Of a stretch of 64,000 nucleotides of DNA, positions 9,741 to 19,181 are shown piece by piece. The first letter of the stretch is position 1; each line of letters opens with the position of its first letter. The notes below the pieces were generated by a model that saw only the letters and a program-made list of their open reading frames with translations, had not been told where the DNA came from and did no database searches. The stretch lies in contig NC_092679.1 in the NCBI RefSeq assembly GCF_964355755.1, forward strand, positions 16,544,932 through 16,608,931. Reading direction: 5' to 3'. The translations under genes and the position numbers were made by a program. The DNA comes from Antedon mediterranea (taxonomy: Eukaryota > Echinodermata > Crinoidea > Comatulida > Antedonidae).

Positions 9741-11934
9741 ATGGAGGTAGTATTTCAATCATTTTATTCCAAAGATATATTTTATAAAACATTGTATTTT
9801 TACTATATATCTGATCATAGTGACACCGAAAGTGTAGGCCGTTTTGAATTTGTGTAGATTCGCTGCGAGTTTAGCCAGAGTCGGCGTTTTTTCAGAGCTA
9901 GTGAAGTTTTAACTTGGTCGTTTCGTCCCAATTTGTATTCAAACATAAGGCTACTGTATATATAATATAATTTACTTTTATTATCTTTCAGAACGTAACA
10001 GATGACCTCCCAATTTTTGATCCAGATATTCTAAAAAGACTTGATTATGAAACCTTAACAAATCTATCATATTCCACGCCAAGGTCGCCACAAAAGCCAG
10101 GAGAATCTCTGATTATGAGACCACTGTCTGCCACTGATTATCAAAAAGGTTTAGTTTATTTAAATTGTACAATATAACATTTTTTTAAACTGTAAAATAT
10201 AAATAGAATTGACAAACAATGATAAACCTAATAAGTAAGAGTAAATACATGGGGCATTCAGTTCAGTGTTGATTCATTAGTCTGTTTTTAAATATATATT
10301 TTTTTGTTTATATAATTTACATTACATACGGATGTCATATATCATTGATCCACATTAATCCACTGGATTATAGTGCTGAAATCAGCGATGTCCAGTCATC
10401 ATATTGTTGTCAATATTTTATCTGTCAGCCATAATGACATTTTTCCATTTTTTTTCTCAGTATTTTTTTATTTTGTGACAACTTTTAATGTACTCTTATT
10501 TTGTTAAATGTCTTTATTTACAGGATTCCTTGACCTTTTAAGGCAGTTGACATCTGTTGGTGAAGTAACAGAAGAACAATTTATAGGTAGAATAATGTTT
10601 TAAGAGCAGGTTTCTTTATGAACCATGGTAATGCCCCTCCCCCAAATAAACTGCTTTATTGTACTCAAAATACTGTGTGCTTTGAGCACTGACTTCATTA
10701 CTGTATAAGCACATTTCTTAAATGTGGGCTGATTTGTTAATGTTGGTGTTTCAACTTATTTCCTTTGCGAAGAAAAAGAGCATTTTGGCCAGATTAATGT
10801 TGGCTAATATGGTATTGGTATCAGCCACATATTTTGAGCATCAACATTTCTTGTATTTAGGTGATTAAAACTGACATAGAATTTCATAAATTGACATACA
10901 ATTTCCATAATTAAAACATTTTTTATTACAGAGCAATTTGAACATATGAGATCATGTAAGAATACATATTATATAATAGTGATAGAAGATGTATCAACCG
11001 GGAGAATAGTAGCATGCGGAACATTAATAGTGGAAAGAAAATTTATTCATGCCTGTGCTACTGTAAGTATTCAAGCCATATTTTATATGTAATTCTATAT
11101 AGCGCACAACCCAATTATATTATGTTGTGAGGTAATTTCCCGCATGATCACAATCAAAAACGGTACTGGGTTTGGTCTACTAGCAGAGTAAAATAATGTT
11201 TAGCATTCCCTAAAAATGACTTGTATCGGCAATCACCAACAAAACTCATTCGAACTTGGAATAGGTCTTTTAAAATTTCTTCTAAAAGCAGTTATCAATT
11301 TAAGGCATCTACAGTAGTACAGTAGAGCTCACCCTTATTGTTGACACTTTCCAGACAAACAAACAAACAAACAAACAAACAAACAAACAAACAAGGGCAA
11401 TATAAGTTTTAACACAACAGCCAACCCCTATTATGCGGAGAATTTGTTGTATGGGATCAACTGTATTGCTTTTCAAGCACAAAGTAAAATAGTGTCCCAA
11501 TGTGTCATTTCCATGCCATCAATCAAAAACCATTGTCCCTATTCAAGCAGTTACTAAAGAGTTTTTGTCATTTCTCAGAGAGGACTAATTGAAGAGATTG
11601 TGGTTGATTCAAATTATAGAGGTCAGCAACTTGGTAAATTGTAAGTACTGTAAATTATTATATCAACATTGATGTTAAATATTCATTTGATTTATTTAGC
11701 TAGATAAGTCTTTACATTTGTTGTTCTAAAAACGACTGATTATAAACACACTAAAACTAGTTTGTTTTTCATAATTTTTTTAGAATAATGGACACATTAA
11801 CAATAATCAGTAAACACATAGTAGGCTGCTACAAGACGACACTTCAATGCAAAGTTGAAAATGTTCCATTTTATGAAAAGTTTGGCTATAAACAAGATGA
11901 ACAAGTCTTCATGCAATATAGGCACAAGTTGTAG
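9741..11934 (+). CDS. GNPNAT1: Glucosamine 6-phosphate N-acetyltransferase; 6 coding exons
   Basis: Acetylates glucosamine-6-phosphate with acetyl-CoA in the hexosamine pathway to UDP-GlcNAc. Exons: 9741-9746, 9992-10148, 10524-10586, 10932-11062, 11579-11640, 11784-11934; phases all agree, 189 aa (human 184). The start MENVTDDLPIFDPDIL aligns with the family's MFDPSLL region; GESLIMRPL, then EQFEHMRSCKNTYYIIVIED and RKFIHACATRGLIEEIVVD follow. The acetyl-CoA loop of the GNAT fold is RGQQLGKLI, and the C-terminal VENVPFYEKFGY is typical of this enzyme. The first coding exon is only ATGGAG, inferred from an in-phase GTAGTA donor, so it is the weakest part. A polyadenylation signal AATAAA is at 12045-12050. 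Confidence 0.92.
11354..11395. repeat. (CAAA)n microsatellite
   Basis: About ten perfect ACAA units in GNPNAT1 intron 4. Confidence 0.98.
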
Positions 11935-13613
11935 ACTCATTTTAAGGGAAGTAACTATCTGCACAGTCAACCGTGCGTGTAAATTATAAAATTCTATCGG
12001 CATGGTCAAACATGCATCTTGCTCTCTATATTGATAAACTACAGAATAAAGGTGCCTGGTTGAATTTGCTTATAGAAAACATTGCCAAAGATCAATAGAA
12101 AAAATGAATTTACACATAAAGTCAACTGTGCCTATAGAAAATGTTAAAACTATAAGCACAGTTAACTGTACTAATAGCCTTTTCCTATTTAAATACAGCT
12201 TATAACATGAAGATTCATATTGAATGGTCTACACACACTAAAGAGGTTCCAATGTCAGGTTTCAAATAATAATGGGGTATACCTTGATTGGCACTTATTA
12301 GCCAATTCTGTTCAGTTTAATTCCAGACCAACATGGTCGTGACCTTCCATCCTGAAATATGTTAATATTATATTAATGTTAACATTTTGGACATGTGCAA
12401 ATACACATTTGTTGTGAGTTGTAGCACAATATTTTATTATGCAGTCATTTTTAGCAGTTATTTATATTTAATTACATTTAAGTGAGCATCTTTTTTGTGT
12501 CATTTTTTTTGTTATTTTTAGGATATTTCATGTGTAAAGCGCTTAGAAATTCTATTCTATGCTAATATGAGACAATTGTTATTATTGTGGTGATGGGTAT
12601 TTGTTTATCTGACTGTACTGCTCAATCAGAAAAAAAAATATGTTTACAATGAAGATGTGGTCTAGTTATAAACCTATTTTTTTTAGTCATTGGCCATTCT
12701 AAACAATTGTAATGCACTGCTTGGCACCAAAGACCTAAAGGAATAAGAGTGAAATGAAGTATGCACTTGTTTGTTATGATAGCTTCTGTTGCTATTAAAT
12801 TCTGCAAAAGGTATCACAATAATTTAACCTGATTTAATATTAAGTATATGACCATAATAAAATAATAATGTTACATATTTGTATAATTATATTTGAATAT
12901 TTTGAAGATATTTATAAAGACTATATTTCTATAAAGTTGACAGTACAGTAGTTTTATGTAAAGTATTTTAAAGAAAATGAATTGTTCTTAATAAAAGTAT
13001 TTAACTTTAAAAACAAACTCAATATGATTTAAATAAATACATTTTGAAATATTGAGTCATGGCTTGCCTCACTTTTTTCAGTTTGTTTTAAACTATTGTA
13101 TATCAAGTGGACATTCTAGTAACTTACTTAATTTTAAATTTAATCGTAATTTTTAGGTTTATTTTTGAATGTTACCTCACCATTGTATGTATGGACATTA
13201 TTATTGTTTAAATAAAATCAAAGTATATGAATAATAATAAATTTAATAATTATGAAAATGAATAGTGTTACAATATATCTGGTATTGTATGATATTGTGT
13301 GTACAGTTTTGTAATTTGTTAGTGATATGACAAAGTAACATTGATTGCGTAGTACTTCATAAAAACAGCATTTCATGCAAAAAAATAATTTAGTAGCTTA
13401 AAAAACACATGATTCAACTTCAAGAATTTTAATTTTGCTATGTTTTATTTGCAATACATTTTTAAAAAGGTGTAGTTTAATTAACTACTAGTATATATAA
13501 GACTAAGTATTTGATGTCAATTTAATGAAAACACAAAATCAATATCACAGCGTAGTGTCTGTAGTCACATTGGTATCACTTTGTGGTGTTCTGTCTCCAG
13601 CAAATTCGACTAA
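11935..13613. other. Intergenic, GNPNAT1 3' UTR then AT-rich DNA
   Basis: Begins with the GNPNAT1 3' UTR. A short SINE-like tail (GTGTAAAGCGCTTAGAAATTC) lies at about 12533-12553. The remainder is AT-rich with no coding signal that I trust. Confidence 0.5.
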
Positions 13614-13813
13614 AGGCCAATTTACAGACAAGCAGTTACGGTAAGCGGAAAACAAAAATATAGAACCATGTTATTTCTAATGACTATTTAACACAAAAAC
13701 ATAGATAGGATTGGCAGTTGAGCGGAAACATGCTCAGGATAGATACAGATTCTACATGGGACAAGCACACGGTTTTCTGCTTACCGTTACCGATTTTCTG
13801 TGTAAATTGGCCT
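13614..13813. mobile_element. Palindromic MITE, 200 bp
   Basis: About 40-bp terminal inverted repeats: AGGCCAATTTACAGACAAGC on the left, and TTTTCTGTGTAAATTGGCCT on the right; the inner part GTTACGGTAAGCGGAAAAC is mirrored by GTTTTCTGCTTACCGTTAC. No open reading frame. Confidence 0.75.
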
Positions 13814-14103
13814 GATTGGTTTGATGTAATATACAAATTTAAGAGTGGTCATTCACTAAAGCAGTTATACTACTGGCCCGAATTCAATTTTACTGGTCAT
13901 TAGTAATCTTAACACATACAGTATATATGTAAAAACATTTAATGGTCAAAATAGGCCAGTTACTTGGACGTTTTACATGCCTGCCATAATTTTTACTGGC
14001 TACTGGTCAATGGACTTGTAGTATTAAATAAGATAAAAGATATTTTTAAAATGTTAACTTTTATTAGTATTTTTTGTATTTATCATGTATAGCCAGATTA
14101 TTC

Positions 14104-14260
14104 AGTGTATATTTGTGCTGATTACTAGCTGCATTATGGGAGTATATTTCCATACGTGTTTGATCACAAAAAAACGACTGGGGTAATATGTTCAGCGCTT
14201 AGAGGTTTCACAACATTACAGTAGGCGCTATATAAATCCAGGATATTATTATCAATATTG
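14104..14260 (+). mobile_element. SINE 3' fragment (same family as 1428-1727)
   Basis: Shares CTGCATTATGGGAGTATATT, TTCCATACGTGTTTGATC, GACTGGGGTAATA and GGCGCTATATAAAT with the body of the SINE at 1428-1727, and ends in an ATTATTATC tail. The tRNA head is absent. Confidence 0.75.
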
Positions 14261-14393
14261 TTATTATAAAAGATGACAAAGTTGGCAGCCGGTCATACCC
14301 CTTAGGAGTACTTTATAGATGCCATGCATTTACTGTATTGCTTGTACAGCCAGTTCAGTTTATAACTCAACCACAAACAAAACAATATTAATT

Positions 14394-15837
14394 TCAATAT
14401 CTAGTGTCATACGTTTCATATGCAAAATCTTCAGTATGTGTAGGGTCGTATTCCGCTGATATCAAATCTATTTCTAAGGCAAATTCTCCGTCTACAGCGT
14501 CAGCCATCGTCAATCCAATACAGTTTATTATTTCTAGATCAATCGCTGACTGCTTATCTTGGATACGACCTTTGTTGGACAGAAAGAATTTTGAAAATGG
14601 TACCTGAAAAAGATTGAATCATTCTATTAATAATTAAAACAGTAAAAACAAAACAATTAAAAAAATGTAATTGTAAACTTTGGTCTTTTTCATTCAAGTG
14701 GTAGGCATAGTATCCTTGCACAGTCATATATCATTTGCTTATGGTTATCCTTGGCAATTTGCCTAAATATATAAAAAATTAAAACTTGGTTTAACTAGTT
14801 TCTAAGTCTTAAGATTGAAAAAAATTCCTTCCTAATATTTAAAATTATTAAGTAAATATGTACATTTAAAGTTATTTTTAATGTTTAACTGTCAGAATAT
14901 CGAACTCTCTGAAAACATGAAACTTTCCCCAAATCAGATTTTTCTTTAATTCTTTTTTTAACCATTAAAAACACATTCCAGAAAACCAGACATATCAGTC
15001 CAAAAGTGTCCAGTATTGTGAGAGTTTACTGTAAATAATTACCGTCACTTCTTGCCAATGAGGGCCTCCTCTCGTGAACAGAAAGTAACTCCAGATGTCG
15101 TCATTTGTTGCAGTGTAATAATTATCAGCGTACAAGTTCACCATGTACGATCTTCCATCACCTCTTACTCGGAACTTCAATACATTAAATTGCGTTAAAT
15201 CTATTTGAACTTTCTTGTCAAATGCACCCTTCAAAATGAAAAAAATTAATTACGATAAATGACTAGATGTCAGCTAAGTACAACTGATTGCTGATACTGT
15301 ACATGAGGTTCCAAAATAAAGGGGAATGGGTGGGGGTTAACATGGTGTAGGTGGGAGTGATACATTGTTATTCCCATTTGAAATCAATTATACTAGAACG
15401 GATAGAAATATATTATTCATCATCATACTTACATATAATTGTTTAGATTTAATCCCACAGTAACCACTTCTTTCCGTTACTCCGTCTTTTGGTAGAGTTG
15501 TTTTTAGTTCGCCATGAAATAGAAGCCGATTATTTCTACTCATGCATAATTTCGCCCAACTTTTTCCCCCAATTGCGTGATCGGTATGAACGACAAATTT
15601 GTTTATAATATCTTTACTTTCGCTACTCATTATCACCTTATGGGTGTCATACATAGTATCTAATTTTGACCCCCTAAGTTTGTCAAAAACTTCGCCACTC
15701 AAGAGCTTCAGGTTCCTCCTCCAATATGCTGTTATGCTTTCATCGCCGCCAGTGAGCGTTTTGAGTTGGCGTGTCACTGTTGAATTTTTAATCATTTCCT
15801 TTCCAAAGAAAATGCAGTTTTTTAAAGTGGCCTGCAT
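14394..15837 (-). CDS. NDUFAF1: NDUFAF1 / CIA30, complex I intermediate-associated protein; 3 coding exons
   Basis: Chaperone in the MCIA complex that assembles the membrane arm of mitochondrial complex I. Minus-strand exons 15837-15433, 15228-15043, 14603-14394, all phase 0, total 266 aa (human about 327). The CIA30 domain covers most of the protein: HTDHAIGGKSWAKL, then ERSGYCGIKSKQLY in exon 1, FNVLKFRVRGDGRSYMVNLY and SYFLFTRGGPHWQEV in exon 2, VPFSKFFLSNKGRIQDKQ, LTMADAVDGEFALEIDLI and HTEDFAYE in exon 3. These blocks are nearly identical in order to the human protein. The N-terminal ~70 residues are basic and suit a transit peptide; the Met at 15837 is the first in frame, although an upstream 5' exon cannot be excluded. 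Confidence 0.93.
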
Positions 15838-16888
15838 GTTGCTGTCAGAGAAGCATCATAGAAACCTACAAAATATTTTTGTAATGTATTATTATTATAT
15901 TATATAAAAAAATAATAATTGTAATTTTATAATGTCACTAAAAAAAGTTTTGAACGAAATAGAAATCTCTCACATAATAAAAGAGAAAATGGGGGTGGGG
16001 TTATGGATGGGTTTTTTTTAAAAGGGTGGGGGAGGATGCCGTTGGCGTTGGATCTTTTTAGACTTTTTTGGGTCACAATTTTGGGAAATCTCACCCAAAA
16101 GCCAGCAGCAACTTCAAACTGGACATGCTGTAAGATGAGTTTTTTTTTATTTTAGCTACTTGGGAACTTTCATTAACTTAAATTGTAGGCCTAGGCCTAG
16201 TATACTAACCAAGCTCCGTTAGACTAGGTTAACGGGCTTCGTGAGCCGAACTAAACTTTATCCGATTCCCACACACCATCCCCATGGCGCCTACTACCAG
16301 GGCCTAGAGTAAAGTCTGCTCTTTCTACTTGTAGTAGACAGATCGTACGCTACACTTTGATCTCAGACTACTTATTAGCTATAATATTAACTATATTTTC
16401 TCCTTTACCTTGCATAAATATAAATTATCAGGGAATTATAATGCTTTTTAGGACCGGCGAATACACATTTCTCAAAGACCATGCAAAATATACTGTATTA
16501 CTGGTTTCTTTTCAAACTAAAGAGGTCTCACTGCAGATTTGTGAAAGAGTGTGTGTACGTGTCATGATTGATCTTAAGTTCCTTTTAAAGATGAAATAAC
16601 TAAGTTCGCTATTATTATATCTCTATAAGTTTAAATTAAACATTTCGTTTAATTTTGCTTTAATACACAACCATATGAATAGACTTATGTTATCACACCA
16701 TGTTGAAATTAATAAATAGAAACAAACACAAAACATATAATCAATTGATGTCGATTGATGTGTAATGTTTCATAATAGATTAGTTGTCCTACAACATGTT
16801 GTCTGGTCAAACTCTCCACGCACTGTTTATGATAAATCAACATAGTTTTTTCTTGTGATGGGTCTCGGGCATTATCAGGTACCAAGAT
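15838..16888. other. Intergenic, no gene seen
   Basis: Contains the NDUFAF1 5' flank, a G-rich patch near 15990-16035 and a few AGGCCTAG runs (about 16185-16200). No coding signal. Confidence 0.5.
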
Positions 16889-16955
16889 CAGGGGCGGACG
16901 CAGGGGTATTGTTGCCCCAGTTGCCTTGTAATTTCATACTAATTTTTTTTCTTCT
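16889..16955 (+). mobile_element. DNA-transposon terminal end (CAGGGGCGGA type)
   Basis: Starts CAGGGGCGGACGCAGGGGTA and includes TTGCCCCAGTTGCC and AATTTCATACTAAT. The reverse complement of 25735-25799 has the same start and the same order of phrases. CAGGGGCGG ends are common in hAT-like transposons. No transposase is present nearby. Confidence 0.55.
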
Positions 16956-17029
16956 GTCATTTAACCCATTTAATCATAATAATAATAATCATTAACGTCA
17001 GCATATATATAGGCCTATATATTTTTTTT

Positions 17030-17665
17030 TATTCAGGTTGAAATTATCAGACCGTTAGGTATAGAGTGCTCAATACCTAGGTAGAGCATAAATAAATAAA
17101 ATAACAGCAGAAAACTTGGTTTCATTGTTTTAATCACTACAAATGTGTTTCGTGCGTCCAGCTACATGCTGGTCGTACGAAACAAATTTTAGTGATTAAA
17201 ACATAAGTGACACAGTTGTCTCATAGTGCTTAATAGAAGTGAGATCAAGAAGTCGTATACAATAGCCTATTGTTTTAGATTTAGATAAACTATTTGGATC
17301 TGCAATTTAGTAAGAATTTTTTCCTATGTCAACAAGTAGAGACTAACTCGTTCTTACGGTTCAGTGAGCATAGCTCTGGTTGACATTATAATAATATAAT
17401 TTTCATATATATACATAAATTGCATCTTTTGTTAATATTTGAGTAAGGTTTGCATTTCTTTATAATTTTCCATTTAATTGAGTAATTTGTTTTAGAGTCT
17501 TTAAGTGTCCATATATATTTACTGAGTTCCGTTGCGTTTCTTAGTTCGTTCCGGAATGAAGACGTATGGTTTCTGTATCTGGTTTTAAACTGGTTTTCAA
17601 TTAGTCCGACATATGTTTCTTCTTTTGATGAATCTGCTCTCTTTACTGTAGCTTGGTAAACTACT
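17030..17665 (-). pseudogene. Penelope-like retroelement remnant: GIY-YIG endonuclease part
   Basis: On the minus strand from about 17665 downward the translation reads VYQATVKRADSSKEETYVGL, then a FKTRYRNHTSSFRNE block and ATELSKYIWTLKDS. This is the end of a GIY-YIG endonuclease domain as found at the C-terminus of Penelope-like elements. It continues NKRCNLC, then PELCSLNRKNELVSTC, the usual Cys-containing tail. It is broken: a 22-bp local duplication (two copies of CCAAAAATATAGTAGTAGTT near 17660-17700) shifts the frame, a stop falls after the CNLC motif, and another stop separates TC from HRKKF. Reverse transcriptase sequence was not recognised upstream. Confidence 0.65.
17127..17202. 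repeat. Long hairpin at the 3' side of the Penelope-like remnant
   Basis: GTTTTAATCACT at 17127-17138 pairs with AGTGATTAAAAC at 17191-17202; inner arms GTTTCGTGCGTCCAGC and GCTGGTCGTACGAAAC also pair. It lies just downstream (minus strand) of the endonuclease remnant, so it is probably part of the same element's 3' end. Confidence 0.7.
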
Positions 17666-19016
17666 ACTATATTTTTGGTAAACTACTACTATATATATTT
17701 TGTAGATATTTTTCTGAACATTCTCAGAACAACATTTCTGACTGTTTGGATTGCTTGTGTGCGTCATGAGAGAGTACGAAAAGCCGGCCACACACACTGT
17801 GTTTGTGGAAAGCTCCGTCATTGATTTGCCCATAATTTTTGCATTTTGCCGGGATTCCACATCATTTAAGTATGCCGTAACGTACCATATTTATCTTCAT
17901 TTCCCTACGTCGGTATTTTGAGTCCGTACTTTGAAATAATTCAGTGTTCAATTTCTCCTTTCTGCAAATTTCAATCATATTTTCTTTTCTGGAGTGTGAT
18001 TTTTGTGGTTTGTACGTGCGAGAGTACCATTTCTGGTCATATAGGGGTGTCATCAAAATTCGCTTCCCTACAGGCCCCACAATGGAGGAAGACCTGTGGC
18101 GCAATACTTGATATCTACGGCCTTGGACTCTTAGGCAACCCCTTAAAATAGTCCTGGAGTATGATCAAGAAAGCCAGCTTTACTAATAGCCTACTTCTAA
18201 TGTTCTGTTTGTGTTTTAAAACTACAGGCATGATATTCGAATTACAGTATTTTAGCACCTTTCCTTGTTATTTCGTTTTGTGTTTTTCTTGTATTGTAGG
18301 CCTATATGGCAGAAATTCAATAAATCAAATAAATTTCCTCATATTTCAGACAATAATTTAAATAGGCCAAAAATAATTAAAAGAACAATACGTATGAAGC
18401 GTGTTAGAACTTAGCAATACAATAGCTTTATAAAATAAATGATACAATACTTTTAAGACACACAGATTCACGGACACTGTTTCTCTATTCATGTTCGTTG
18501 TTGTTTATTAATTAAAAGTTTCATATTCTAGGCAAAAAATAATTATGACTATTTAAAGTAGGCATTATTGATTTAAACTAGGTTAGGTCCAGGCCTAGAC
18601 TATGCCTACTCACTTTTATTAAAGAAAGCGGGACCAAGTGCGATTTTTATTTTGAATCGGAAGAAGATTCACCGAGAAAAGGGGTCAACCTTCATGAATT
18701 GAGATCCGGCCGGCCGTTTCCTTTCTCCCTGTTGGTGCAATGCTGCCATATTAATTATTATGTATTCCACTGTTATTTAGCAGGTAACATGTTAGGAAAT
18801 TCTGGTAGCCCTTCCGTAAGCATTTTTTGACAATTTAAACATGAAACAGTGCTTTGGTTATTTTTTTTTTTTTGCAATAGGCCTACTGAAAATGGAATTC
18901 GATAGAATTTCGAATATTGTATCCTGGCAACCATAGAACATTTCGACCGTTAGAACCGCGCGTAGAACAAAAAGATGCATTTCGAACATGTGAACGCACA
19001 CGCGCTCAAAATTATC

Positions 19017-19024
19017 TATATAAG
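19017..19024 (+). promoter_or_regulatory. TATA box for the kinase gene
   Basis: TATATAAG lies 165 bp before the proposed start codon at 19182. A transcription start about 25-30 bp further on (near 19050) would leave a ~130-bp 5' UTR. Confidence 0.5.
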
Positions 19025-19181
19025 CAGCGCATCGACGACCAGCTAAAAATCGACAACAACCTGAGATTTCTCTCAACCAGTTGTTTTTAACGTGCTACTG
19101 TATAGTCTACACATAACGTGTTGCTAAGCAAAATTCGAATTCGAAAATTCTAAGATTCTGTTAACTTAACAACCAAGCATC

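Noticed and set aside
17862-18104. 80-codon minus-strand frame upstream of the Penelope-like remnant
   Set aside because: Could be part of the same element, but I do not recognise the protein and cannot link it in frame.
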